This document shows positions 25,946 to 33,151 of a stretch of 33,151 bases of DNA, piece after piece. The DNA is taken from positions 1 through 33,151 of the forward strand of contig JAKAFO010000013.1 of assembly GCA_021819735.1 (NCBI GenBank), read 5' to 3'. The notes under the pieces were generated by a model. The model made no database searches. It saw nothing but the letters and a program-made list of their open reading frames with translations, and was not told the origin of the DNA. Numbering within the stretch: position 1 is the first letter of the stretch; every line of letters begins with the position of its first letter. This DNA comes from Deltaproteobacteria bacterium. GTDB lineage: Bacteria > Desulfobacterota > Desulfobacteria > Desulfobacterales > Desulfosarcinaceae. The translations under genes were made by a program, and so were the position numbers.

Positions 25946-27160
25946 TTAGATGTAGATCCAGGCCGCCAGCACCAGCAGCGACCAGGCCGTCACGGCCAGG
26001 CCCACCTTGGCGTGGGTCTTGAAGTCGATGGCGATGCCGCAGTCGGCGGCCTGCTCGATGACGATCAGGTTGGCGATGCTGCCGATGGTGATCAGGTTGC
26101 CGGCAAAAGTACTGGAGAGCGCCAGCAGATACCACTGCTCGGGCCGGGCCGCGTCCAGGAAGCGCACCAGCAGCATGGTGGCCGGCACGTTGCTGACGAT
26201 GTTGCTCAAGAGGGTGGAGACGCCGGTGAGCACCAGGGGGTGTTGGATGTCGATGCCCTGAACGGAGAGATAGCCCACCAACTGCTCGGGCAGATGCACC
26301 GCGCTGATGCCTTCGATGACCACGAACAGGGCGCAAAAGAGAGTCAGCAGGTACCAATCCACCAGGGCGATGATGTGGCGCGATTGCATCTTGCGGCTGC
26401 ACAGCAGCAGGCCGGCAATGGCCAGGGCCGAGAACTCCCGGGGAATGGAAGTAAAGAAGAGCGCCACCAGCGCGCAGACGGCCACCAGCCCCTTGCCGCT
26501 TTGCCAGGGGTTGAACAGCGGCCAGTAGCGGCGCCGCTCCTGCCGGGGCGCCGGCGTGGGCGCGGTCCAGCGACCCCGGTAGATCCAGACGATGATGGCG
26601 AAGGCGCCCGCGAAGGCTGCGATCACCGGCGGCGTGCACCAGGCCAGGAAGGCGCCGAAGGAAAGGCGGCCGAGCTGGCCGATGAGCATGTTCTGGGGGT
26701 TGCCGATGATGGTGGCCGCCGAGCCGATGTTGCTGGCCACGGCCAGGCCGATGAGAAAGGGGATGGGGTTCATGCCCGCGCCCATCAACGCATAGGCCAG
26801 CACCGGAGTAAAGGCCAGGCAGACGATATCGTTGGCCAGCAGGGCCGAGAGCAGCGCGCTGACCGTCATGCAGATCAGCAAAAAGGTCCGCGGGTGAAGG
26901 CACAGGACCGCGATGCCCTGGGCCACGCGGGTGTAAAAGCCGCCCAGGCGCAATTGGGCCGAGATGATCATCAGAGCATAGAGCAATATAATGGTGGGAA
27001 AGTCGATGCTGGCCACAGCCCGGTCCAGGGCCACCGATCCGCCCACCACCATGGCGATGGCGCCCAGCAAGGCGATGCCGGTGCGGTCCAGCAGCAGGTA
27101 AGGGATGCGGCCGATGGCCACGCCCAGGTAGGTCACGATGAAGATTACAATCGCCCACAT
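25946..27160 (-). CDS. Ion-transporter-superfamily permease (ArsB/NhaD/SLC13-like)
   Basis: A 404-residue integral membrane protein with about 10-12 helices. Family signatures are ALLANDIVCLAFTPVLAYAL and GSAATIIGNPQNMLIGQ in the first half and LLSNIVSNVPATMLLV with NLITIGSIANLIV in the second. This inverted-repeat pattern is typical of the IT superfamily of carboxylate, arsenite and sodium/proton transporters. The substrate cannot be decided; no arsenic or dicarboxylate genes are next to it. GAAAGG precedes the ATG. The upstream gene on the same strand stops 21 bases away, so they may be co-transcribed. The +2 frame ORF of 414 residues is a shadow. Confidence 0.9.
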   Translation of the reverse strand: MWAIVIFIVTYLGVAIGRIPYLLLDRTGIALLGAIAMVVGGSVALDRAVASIDFPTIILLYALMIISAQLRLGGFYTRVAQGIAVLCLHPRTFLLICMTVSALLSALLANDIVCLAFTPVLAYALMGAGMNPIPFLIGLAVASNIGSAATIIGNPQNMLIGQLGRLSFGAFLAWCTPPVIAAFAGAFAIIVWIYRGRWTAPTPAPRQERRRYWPLFNPWQSGKGLVAVCALVALFFTSIPREFSALAIAGLLLCSRKMQSRHIIALVDWYLLTLFCALFVVIEGISAVHLPEQLVGYLSVQGIDIQHPLVLTGVSTLLSNIVSNVPATMLLVRFLDAARPEQWYLLALSSTFAGNLITIGSIANLIVIEQAADCGIAIDFKTHAKVGLAVTAWSLLVLAAWIYI

Positions 27161-27181
27161 GCGGGAACCTTTCTCATGGGT

Positions 27182-29074
27182 TCAATTGGGGCGGCCGGCA
27201 TAACCAAAGGGATCGTAGTCGTCGGCGATCAGCACCATCCAGGCCGTGGCGCAGGTGCTGGGAATGGGATTGGCGTGCCAGCCGAAAGGAATCATGGCCC
27301 GGCGGCTGGCATACAGATAGGGCAGCGATTGGGTTTCGATCAGGCCGGCGTAATTCTTGGGCTTGCCGGGGAAATCCACGGTTGCATAGCGGTCGTGGCG
27401 CAAATTGCCGAGGGCCGCCAGCATGGCCTGCTCGTCCCCATCGAGGCTCTCCACGTAGCGCTGGACCTCGGGAGATCCGCCGCCGGCCGCCACGCCGCGA
27501 TAGTACTGGCGCATGTTGCGCAGCATGCAGATGGCCCCGGCGCTCCACTCCGCCGAAAAGATGCCCTGCCGGTAAGCGCCCTCGGGCGTTACCCCATTGC
27601 CGTCCTGGTCCGAAAAACCTACCCCCCAGAGGGTGCCGTCCACGCCATAGGCGCCCCAGCTTTTCACCTGTTGCCACAAGTTGAAGGCCGATCCATTGCC
27701 GAACCAGGCATCGATCTGCCGGGCGCCCAGGGCGGCCACGGCCCAGGTGTTGACATCCACGGCCTTGGGTGCCAGGGTCGGCACCCAGGCGTCAGCCTGG
27801 CCCGGGGCATTGGCCAGCCCGCCCTGCACGAAGATGCCGTCGCGCCAGGCCCGGTGCCGGAAGAAATCCAGCAACCCGGCGGTCGACCGGTTGCGGCCCA
27901 GTTGCCCGCCATGCAGCATGGTTTGGACCGTGGACAGGGCTTGGCGGATGGCGCGTTTGTCGCGGCCGCTTAAATCGCTCTGGCCGGCCAGTTCGGTGCG
28001 CAGAATGGCGCGCAGTAAATTCAATCCGGCGTAGAGCGAGAAGTTGTTCTCCACCGCCACCTGGTGCGGATCGACGAAAGTGCCGCTCACGTTACCCGCC
28101 GTGCCCGCGGGTGCGTAGTACACCGCGCCGATTTCGGATTGCATGGCCGCAAACGCGGGCAGCACGGCCAGGGCCTGTTGGATCGCCAAATCCTCAAAGG
28201 GTACAAAGGTTTTCTGCAGATAGCGGATATGGTGCAGGTAGGCGGCCTGCAACGGTCCGAGGAGAAAGGCCCAGGCGTTTTCGCCGCTGATCGGCTTCCA
28301 GTCCGACCAGGTGATCTTGCCGCGACGATATTCCGGGCGGCGGGCCGGCAGTTCGTTCACCTGGATCAAGGCCTCGTAGGGCGATCCCATGAAGGGATCT
28401 TCCGAAAGCCAGTCGCGTCCGAGCATGCGGAAGAGATAGGCGTTGCGGGGATCGCCGATCTCCTGGCCGTTGTAGACAAACAGCTTCTTTCGGGTCACGG
28501 CCCGGTTGGCTCCGGTCACGGCCACCATGGCATCCCCGCAGTGGCTCTCCCGGAGCAGCAGGTTCTGGTGGCCGGCCAGGTCATAAGCATTGGCGGCATA
28601 GGGGTTGCCAAAGCCGTTGGCCACCTGCCCCAGGACCACGGCAATCTGCCAGACGGCGGCATCATAGATGTTGGCGCCGTTGTGCACGTTGACCCGCTCG
28701 GTTTGCAGCTCTCCGGCCGGTCCCGGCGCCGGCGCCAGCGAATAGTCCTGGGGGTTATAGCGATCGGCGACCGTGCAGGATTCGGGCGGCGCGCACACAT
28801 GCGTGCCCCAATAGGCGGCGCTATCGAGAAAGCTCAGGGGCAGGGCCCGGCCCTTGAGGTCGCCGGCGGTGGCGATATAGAGGGCGCCGCCCCGGGTCGC
28901 CCGCTCGCTGACCAGGAAGCGGTAGCTCTTCTCCAGCTCCCCGATGCCGCCCTGTTCCTGTGCCCCGGCCGCCGAGCAGCACAAGAGCGCGAACCCCATG
29001 CCCAAGCAGTATTTCCGGAAATTACCCCAGCAGAATTTCACTACCTGCCCCCTGTATGGTGTCCTGGGTCGCAT
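27182..29074 (-). CDS. Large secreted protein of unknown function
   Basis: A 630-residue protein I do not recognise. The N-terminus has a long signal-like segment (KFCWGNFRKYCLGMGFALLCCSAAGA, likely cleaved after AGA). The start at 29074 has AAGGAG nine bases upstream and is preferred over the track's 29101. The mature part is rich in Trp, Tyr, Ala and Gly. It contains repeated helical segments such as NAWAFLLGPLQAAYLHHIRYL and NTWAVAALGARQIDAWFG, plus aromatic-rich turns (GTLWGVGFSDQDGNG, WHANPIPSTCATAWM). This look is reminiscent of all-alpha toroid glycosidases, but I see no family motif and regard that as speculation. It precedes the permease gene by 21 bases. A periplasmic enzyme paired with a transporter is one reading. 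Confidence 0.75.
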   Translation of the reverse strand: MRPRTPYRGQVVKFCWGNFRKYCLGMGFALLCCSAAGAQEQGGIGELEKSYRFLVSERATRGGALYIATAGDLKGRALPLSFLDSAAYWGTHVCAPPESCTVADRYNPQDYSLAPAPGPAGELQTERVNVHNGANIYDAAVWQIAVVLGQVANGFGNPYAANAYDLAGHQNLLLRESHCGDAMVAVTGANRAVTRKKLFVYNGQEIGDPRNAYLFRMLGRDWLSEDPFMGSPYEALIQVNELPARRPEYRRGKITWSDWKPISGENAWAFLLGPLQAAYLHHIRYLQKTFVPFEDLAIQQALAVLPAFAAMQSEIGAVYYAPAGTAGNVSGTFVDPHQVAVENNFSLYAGLNLLRAILRTELAGQSDLSGRDKRAIRQALSTVQTMLHGGQLGRNRSTAGLLDFFRHRAWRDGIFVQGGLANAPGQADAWVPTLAPKAVDVNTWAVAALGARQIDAWFGNGSAFNLWQQVKSWGAYGVDGTLWGVGFSDQDGNGVTPEGAYRQGIFSAEWSAGAICMLRNMRQYYRGVAAGGGSPEVQRYVESLDGDEQAMLAALGNLRHDRYATVDFPGKPKNYAGLIETQSLPYLYASRRAMIPFGWHANPIPSTCATAWMVLIADDYDPFGYAGRPN

Positions 29075-29302
29075 CCATAGGCTCTCCTTCGCCAAGTGCA
29101 CGAATAGGCGTTGTCGGTCGGTCCAGGCAATGCATGCCGGCGTGGGTTCCGTACCCTACATCCCATGCTAAAAGCAAGGGGTATGGGGGCCGGATGTCCG
29201 CTGCGCGGGATTGCCCTGATGAAGAAGTTGATTTCGATTGATCTTCATGAACGGGTGCCCTATGTTCTTACCTGATTCTTACTTTGGTCCGGGAGGGTTA
29301 CC

Positions 29303-29557
29303 ATGCGAACAACCAAACTGTCGAGCAAGGGACAGGTCATCATACCGAAGGCCTTGAGAACCCGATACAATTGGAGCCCGGGGCAGGAGTTGTCGGTGAT
29401 CGATACGCAGGACGGCATCTTGTTGAAGCCGTTGCAACGGTTCAAACACTCCGACATCGAGGATGTCGCCGGCATTTTGAAATATTCGGGAAAGCCCGTC
29501 ACGATCGCGGAAATGCAAGCCGCGATCGAAAAAGGAGCAAAGGAGCGGAAGAAATGA
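29303..29557 (+). CDS. AbrB/MazE-type antitoxin
   Basis: This 84-residue protein has an N-terminal SpoVT-AbrB swapped-hairpin DNA-binding domain (TTKLSSKGQVIIPKALR...GQELSVIDTQDGILLKP, about 3-47). A C-terminal tail (DIEDVAGILKYSGKPVTIAEMQAAIEKG) probably wraps the partner toxin. GGGAGG lies before the ATG. Its stop overlaps the start of the PIN toxin by ATGA, the normal arrangement for a VapBC-like type II module. Such antitoxins usually repress their own promoter. An inverted repeat ATGAAG..CTTCAT (near 29219-29249) lies upstream as a possible operator. Confidence 0.92.
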   Translation: MRTTKLSSKGQVIIPKALRTRYNWSPGQELSVIDTQDGILLKPLQRFKHSDIEDVAGILKYSGKPVTIAEMQAAIEKGAKERKK

Positions 29558-29943
29558 TTTCGGTAGATACCAACGTCATTGTCCGCTTGCTGACAGGGGA
29601 TGACCGCGCGCAATTCAAAAAAGCCAAGGTATTGTTCGCAACGCAAGACGTTTTGATTACGACCTCGGTGATCTTAGAATGCGAGTGGGTTCTTCGATAT
29701 GCATATCGCTTCAAAGCGCATGAAATAGCGGATGCCTTCCAATCGCTGTTTGGATTACCCAACGTCCAATTGCAGGAACCGATGGCGGTTTATGATGCCA
29801 TCGAATGGCACAAACAGGGGTTGGACTTCGCGGATGCCCTCCACTTGGCCAAATCGCAAGATGCCGATTCCTTCGCGACTTTCGATAGACAATTGATAAA
29901 CGCCGGCTCCAAAATAATAACCCTTCCTCTCATGGCGCCCTGA
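29554..29943 (+). CDS. PIN-domain toxin (VapC family)
   Basis: This 129-residue PIN-domain ribonuclease has the acidic active site in place: Asp5 (SVDTN), Glu42 (ILECEW), Asp94 (DFADALHLA) and Asp111 (FATFD). VapC toxins cleave specific RNAs when released from the antitoxin. The start is the ATG overlapping the antitoxin stop, with AGGAGCGGAAG upstream. The track's longer ORF reads through the antitoxin gene in another frame. The pair marks the left edge of a less GC-rich, accessory-looking segment. Confidence 0.93.
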   Translation: MISVDTNVIVRLLTGDDRAQFKKAKVLFATQDVLITTSVILECEWVLRYAYRFKAHEIADAFQSLFGLPNVQLQEPMAVYDAIEWHKQGLDFADALHLAKSQDADSFATFDRQLINAGSKIITLPLMAP

Positions 29944-30624
29944 CCACCGCCAGGACGGCCGAAACATCACGCCGCTTTTCATACCCGCAATTCAAGAAAC
30001 CGAACCGAACGACGTTCTATTTTTGTGTCCGTCGCCGGCAGTTCTCTATCTTCTCCGCGGCGCGAATCGGACCTCTCCTCAAATCCGGTTAGGCCGATGC
30101 CGATTTGGTAACCGTTGCCCGTGTTCTCGACTTTCAATTGTCGAGGCGCATGGGAATAACGACGTCGAACGCAGCTACTATTGGCGCGGTCCATCGTAAG
30201 TCGAGGTCATGGCCAAAGAACCCTTCGAAGGCGATCTCGTTAGGAACCGGACATTGCGGGCAATCTCGGAAACAGGTTTTGCGAACCTGAATTATAGGAA
30301 GTTCCTAATTGTCAGACATGGCGCCTGATCGTATAGAGAAGGAACAAAAGAAGCATTTGTGAAACTTAAGGCGATATTGTTCTTGCGTTCTGCTTCTGCC
30401 CTTGGCCGCATCCGGCCTTATTCCGGTTCACTCGTTTTTAGTCCCGCTGGGGTTTTCCATGCCGCTGCGCGCGAGTGTATGGTTTGAGTGGTCCTATCGT
30501 ATTAACTCTTTCAAAAGGAGGAAATCTAAAGAAAAATCTGCGCATTCGATTGTTGGTCAGCATGGATTCGATAAGGATTGATCCATCAAAAACCAATCAT
30601 TTGCTTAAAAAGAGGGGGGATTTC
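29944..30624. other. Gene-poor interval after the toxin gene
   Basis: About 680 bases without a supported gene. Short ORFs on both strands (for example 29979-30194 minus) show no family signal. I see a small palindrome TAGGAAGTTCCTA near 30295-30307, a short hairpin GGCCG..CGGCC, and a strong AAAGGAGG near 30513-30520 with no ATG in range. The region becomes more AT-rich toward its right end. It may hold decayed coding sequence. Confidence 0.45.
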
Positions 30625-31332
30625 ATGAAAAGAAAAATTCTATTCGCCTATGCATTGCTTTCGATGGTCAGCGTTTTAGCCCTTATTGGCGTAAGCTGCG
30701 TCCCGGCTCTGGAAACAAGAGATTGCGTGGTGATGCTGGGTGACTCCATTTTCGATTTATCCGATGCTGAAACCGGATACCTGGAAGAGTTATCCGGCCA
30801 CCAGTATCGCACCTATTATTTGAATGGCGCCCAAATGGACGGCGGCACCATCCAGGATATCGAATCGCAATACGACAGCGCCATTCGGGCCGGCGCCATC
30901 CGTACGATCATCATGGACGGTGGCGGCAACGATTATCTGATGGGCAACGGTTCCGAGGAGGAGATCGCCGAGGAAGTTCGACAGGCCTATGCCCGGATTC
31001 TCAACAAGGCGCAAGAAGACGGGGTTCAGAACATCGTTGTGCAAGGCTACTATCTCACCGATAACTCCCCGGACGGTTATGCCGAGTCCGCGGCCGCACT
31101 GGGCGCGGGGCTGGAAGCCGCCGGCGCGAGTCGCGGCATAAAACTGGTTTACGTCAATCCAGTTGCCGACGCATGGTTCTCGAGCCGCAGACCCTCCCAA
31201 TACACCATCAGCGATGGGATTCATCCCACCGATGCCGCCTCCGAACGGCTGGCCCAACTGGTGTGGAATGCCATGGTGGCCAACGGTATCGAACAGGGCG
31301 CCGGCTGCCCCTCTAGCGGCGGCTGCAACTGA
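30625..31332 (+). CDS. Exported SGNH/GDSL-type hydrolase
   Basis: A 235-residue esterase or lipase of the SGNH fold. Block I is GDSIFDL with the nucleophile serine, block III is GGGNDYLMG, and block V is DGIHPTD with the Asp and His. An N-terminal signal (MKRKILFAYALLSMVSVLALIGVSC) ends at a cysteine, suggesting possible lipoprotein anchoring, although the -3 residue is Gly rather than Leu. The start at 30625 has AGAGGGGGGA upstream. The track ORF from 30475 adds 50 implausible residues. The C-terminus is cysteine-containing (GCPSSGGCN). It is convergent with the DAPG-hydrolase-like gene, with a long hairpin between them. Substrate unknown. Confidence 0.88.
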   Translation: MKRKILFAYALLSMVSVLALIGVSCVPALETRDCVVMLGDSIFDLSDAETGYLEELSGHQYRTYYLNGAQMDGGTIQDIESQYDSAIRAGAIRTIIMDGGGNDYLMGNGSEEEIAEEVRQAYARILNKAQEDGVQNIVVQGYYLTDNSPDGYAESAAALGAGLEAAGASRGIKLVYVNPVADAWFSSRRPSQYTISDGIHPTDAASERLAQLVWNAMVANGIEQGAGCPSSGGCN

Positions 31333-31352
31333 TAGCATAAAGCGTTGAGATT

Positions 31353-31385
31353 CGGTTCGCCGCCGATGATGTCGGCGGCGAACCG
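31353..31385. terminator. 14-bp hairpin between convergent genes
   Basis: CGGTTCGCCGCCGA (31353-31366) pairs perfectly with TCGGCGGCGAACCG (31372-31385) around TGATG. It lies between the stop codons of two convergent genes and could end transcription from both sides. Neither side has a good T-tract, so termination may need Rho or be partial. Confidence 0.55.
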
Positions 31386-31411
31386 TTCCAACCCCTTAAT
31401 TCTTGTGGGGT

Positions 31412-32281
31412 CTATTTGAATTCTTCAAATATCTCCGGGAGGAAAGCGGCGAGATGGTTGTACTCCGTGGCGCAATGCACGGCTAAGCTCATGGCCGTGT
31501 TCTGATTGATTGCCAGTTTACGCAAAGCTTGGCTATCGAGCCCTTGCCCCAGCCAGAAACGGCTTCTGAGTTCCAACCCATCGGCCGTCCTGCGAAACAT
31601 GTGAACCATATAGGTGTGTTCAACAGGGATGCCGGCGACCATATACCCAACAACGCCGCAGACAACGGCTTCGATGCCCGTTTCCTTGAATCGCGAGGTG
31701 TCGAAACCGAAATCTTCAGGCGAGATGAAGCGGATCGACAGGCGCCGGACACCGGTTCCGACATCCTCCACGGGATACTGAGGATTGTTCAGGTATCGCT
31801 GCTGATAGGACAACGCGGCATCGTTCATCTGCGCCATATCTTCCACGCCGATCCCATAATGCGCGCCGGGACACCAGATTTTGTAGCGGATATCTTTGAG
31901 CGCGTGCCACCAGAACCACCAGTGGATCATCTCTGCGCTGGCGCCGGGGAATTCGGTCCGCACCGCCACGAAACCCGTACCGTCCGGGTTCAGGCCGTAT
32001 CCATTTTCCACAGCCAGGTAGCCGGGTTCGAGCAGGTCGTTGAGATCTTCGAATTTCAGGGCCTTGGTGCTCTCGACGGGTCCGTGGGACAACCCGGCCG
32101 CCACCTCCTCCGGAAAGGGCGCAAAGGTCGAATCATAATAGCTTGCTTCCGGCATCTTTTTTTCCCAGAAAGTGAGCCCCGAAAACCATGCAAAACAGAC
32201 CGTGGCTCCAAGAAAAATGAGTAAAACCGAGATGATGGATATGTAAACGCCCTTGCCCCATTTCATTTTGTATCTTTTCAT
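31412..32281 (-). CDS. Membrane-anchored DAPG hydrolase (PhlG)-like protein
   Basis: A 289-residue protein with one N-terminal membrane helix (YISIISVLLIFLGATVCFAWF, about 13-33) and a C-terminal domain like 2,4-diacetylphloroglucinol hydrolase PhlG and phloretin hydrolase. These zinc enzymes cleave a carbon-carbon bond between an aromatic ring and an acyl group. Signature elements are EMIHWWFWWH (117-126), RYKIWCPGAHYG, and the HxxxE pair His269/Glu273 (HCATEYNHLAAF). The membrane anchor is absent from the characterised soluble enzymes, so it may act at the periplasmic face. GGGAGGA lies seven bases before the ATG. Two palindromic operators and the tetR gene lie upstream. The actual substrate is unknown. 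Confidence 0.82.
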   Translation of the reverse strand: MKRYKMKWGKGVYISIISVLLIFLGATVCFAWFSGLTFWEKKMPEASYYDSTFAPFPEEVAAGLSHGPVESTKALKFEDLNDLLEPGYLAVENGYGLNPDGTGFVAVRTEFPGASAEMIHWWFWWHALKDIRYKIWCPGAHYGIGVEDMAQMNDAALSYQQRYLNNPQYPVEDVGTGVRRLSIRFISPEDFGFDTSRFKETGIEAVVCGVVGYMVAGIPVEHTYMVHMFRRTADGLELRSRFWLGQGLDSQALRKLAINQNTAMSLAVHCATEYNHLAAFLPEIFEEFK

Positions 32282-32310
32282 AACGATTCCTCCCTCGTCC
32301 CTGTTTGTAT

Positions 32311-32324
32311 TAGAACGCGTTCTA
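32311..32324. promoter_or_regulatory. Operator 1, perfect palindrome
   Basis: TAGAACGCGTTCTA, a perfect 14-bp palindrome, just downstream of the predicted -10 of the hydrolase gene. It is identical to operator 2; the centres are 52 bp apart, about five helical turns. Probable binding site of the adjacent TetR protein. Confidence 0.8.
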
Positions 32325-32325
32325 T

Positions 32326-32354
32326 ATATAAATGGTGCTCAGGGATGGCGTCAA
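32326..32354 (-). promoter_or_regulatory. Promoter of the DAPG-hydrolase-like gene
   Basis: On the minus strand: TTGACG (32349-32354), a 17-base spacer, then TTATAT (32326-32331), or TATATA with an 18-base spacer. It lies between the two palindromes. The predicted start falls within operator 1, so bound repressor would block it. Confidence 0.6.
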
Positions 32355-32362
32355 CGAAAAAA

Positions 32363-32376
32363 TAGAACGCGTTCTA
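32363..32376. promoter_or_regulatory. Operator 2, perfect palindrome
   Basis: Second exact copy of TAGAACGCGTTCTA, eight bases upstream of the hydrolase -35 and about 100 bases before the tetR start. Confidence 0.8.
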
Positions 32377-32478
32377 AAATATTGAACGATAGGAAGCGCC
32401 AAGGCAATTCTCGATGTGAACGCGCTGTGAAGGTTCGCCCAAGTTGACTTCTGACGACTAACCCACTATGGGATAGCC

Positions 32479-33129
32479 ATGAAGAGAGATCAGCATAAAT
32501 TGGAGATTCGAAGCAAAGTGTTGGATGTGTCCAAACGGCTCCTTGTGGCACAGGGCTATTCGAGCACAACCATCCAGCAGATTATCTCCGAAGCCGGAAT
32601 TACAACCGGCAGTTTGTACCATTTCTTTCGGAACAAGGAAGATATCCTGTTGCATGTCGCCGAAGAGATGTTCCATATGGCCTCGCAATTGGCGGACAAC
32701 ATCTTCACCGACACGGACAATCCCGGCCTGAGATTTGCCCTGGAGATTGCGTTACAACTTCAGTTTATCCTAGAATATAAAAGTATCGGTGAGATCTACC
32801 TTGCCGCATACGGTTCGAGCCAGATTTCGGAACACATTTGTACCTGGGCAACCGCTAGAAATGCGGAGCTGTTCAAAAAACACAACCCGGGCTTTACCCA
32901 TGAAGACTTTTATACTAGGTCGCTGGCCGTCAAGGGTATTCTGCACAGCTTCATCGATGAGTATGTCCACTATAACAAGCTCGCGGACCGCAAGCGGATC
33001 GACAGCATCCTGGAGCTGACCCTTTCATTATTTGACCTCCCCGATGAAGAGATTCGGGACATTATCAAAAAAAGCAGCAAGCTGATCAAGAGTGGCTTAG
33101 CGAAATTACGGGGCAATATACCAACCTGA
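32479..33129 (+). CDS. TetR/AcrR-family transcriptional regulator
   Basis: A 216-residue TetR-type repressor. The N-terminal helix-turn-helix (about 8-55) reads VLDVSKRLLVAQGYSSTTIQQIISEAGITTGSLYHFFRNKEDIL. The remaining helices form a ligand-binding and dimerisation domain of unknown specificity. It is divergent from the DAPG-hydrolase-like gene and shares the intergenic region with two identical palindromes, so autoregulation and control of the hydrolase are expected. The ribosome binding site is weak (GGGAT). A candidate promoter TTGACT-17-TATGGG (32444-32472) would start transcription at or near the ATG, hinting at a leaderless or short-leader mRNA; this is weakly supported. Confidence 0.93.
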   Translation: MKRDQHKLEIRSKVLDVSKRLLVAQGYSSTTIQQIISEAGITTGSLYHFFRNKEDILLHVAEEMFHMASQLADNIFTDTDNPGLRFALEIALQLQFILEYKSIGEIYLAAYGSSQISEHICTWATARNAELFKKHNPGFTHEDFYTRSLAVKGILHSFIDEYVHYNKLADRKRIDSILELTLSLFDLPDEEIRDIIKKSSKLIKSGLAKLRGNIPT

Positions 33130-33151
33130 GGCCCTGTGCCCTTTCATGCCT

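Noticed and set aside
26012-27973. 653-residue plus-strand ORF
   Set aside because: Antisense to the permease and the secreted protein genes; low-complexity His/Gly/Gln composition.
29979-30194. Minus-strand small ORF of 71 residues
   Set aside because: No ribosome binding site, no family signal and no hydrophobic or motif structure.
30295-30307. TAGGAAGTTCCTA, resembling part of a recombinase target
   Set aside because: A single short palindrome with no second arm or recombinase gene; likely chance or a small operator.
30510-30560. Strong AAAGGAGG without ATG upstream of the SGNH gene
   Set aside because: Considered as the start of a longer SGNH protein or leader peptide. No start codon at proper spacing, and the signal peptide starts at 30625.
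1-33151. CRISPR arrays, tRNA, rRNA, insertion sequences, prophage
   Set aside because: I looked for regularly spaced repeats, tRNA-like cloverleaf ends, rRNA core sequences, transposases and integrases and saw none.

Overview
The window looks like part of the chromosome of a GC-rich, strictly anaerobic sulfate-reducing bacterium of the Desulfobacterota, most likely Desulfobacterales and Desulfosarcina-like. The placement rests on a complete dsrA-dsrB-dsrD-cbiA(dsrN) dissimilatory sulfite reductase locus whose siroheme and iron-sulfur cysteines are all present. The genus-level guess is from sequence character only.

Layout. 1-925: 3' part of an SPFH/band-7 protein. 1033-2073: membrane diguanylate cyclase. 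2150-3190 (minus): DapA-family aldolase. 3532-5325: a TPR protein and an unrecognised protein with a kinase-like N-lobe, both reading toward dsr. 5326-5637: AT-rich dsr promoter and long leader. 5638-9974: dsrA, dsrB, dsrD and a CbiA-type siroheme amidase. dsrD is bracketed by two perfect RNA hairpins. 9946-13334: a sigma70-type promoter inside the 3' end of cbiA, a SAM-I riboswitch with antiterminator and terminator, then metY, metX and metW. 13361-15136: a Tat-type Fe-superoxide dismutase abutting an RlmN/Cfr-like radical SAM enzyme. 15102-20363 (minus): FMN-binding PPOX/NimA-like protein, degenerate receiver-PilZ protein, amidohydrolase, pterin-binding methyltransferase, and a secreted VWA-OmpA protein. 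20505-21779: GatZ/KbaZ-like protein. 21793-29074 (minus): a 1325-residue patatin-membrane fusion, an ion-transporter-superfamily permease, and a large secreted protein of unknown function. 29303-33129: a less GC-rich, accessory-looking segment with an AbrB/PIN toxin-antitoxin pair, an SGNH hydrolase, a membrane-anchored DAPG-hydrolase (PhlG)-like protein, and a divergent TetR regulator with two identical 14-bp palindromic operators.

How it works together. DsrAB reduces sulfite, DsrD stimulates it, and the CbiA/DsrN homologue probably amidates its siroheme. The next operon, under SAM control, makes homocysteine from sulfide and O-acylhomoserine (MetX, MetY), so sulfide production and sulfide assimilation sit back to back. 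A diguanylate cyclase and a PilZ protein give a possible c-di-GMP output. The right end carries a self-contained TetR/hydrolase switch that may respond to phloroglucinol-type or other acylated aromatic compounds.

The most unusual items are the TetR/PhlG-like operator pair, the two hairpins around dsrD (one with a candidate GTG start codon in its tetraloop), the patatin whose nucleophile and aspartate are separated by a membrane domain and which ends in a GNAT-like motif, and the kinase-like/TPR pair upstream of dsrAB. No rRNA, tRNA, CRISPR array or insertion sequence was seen.
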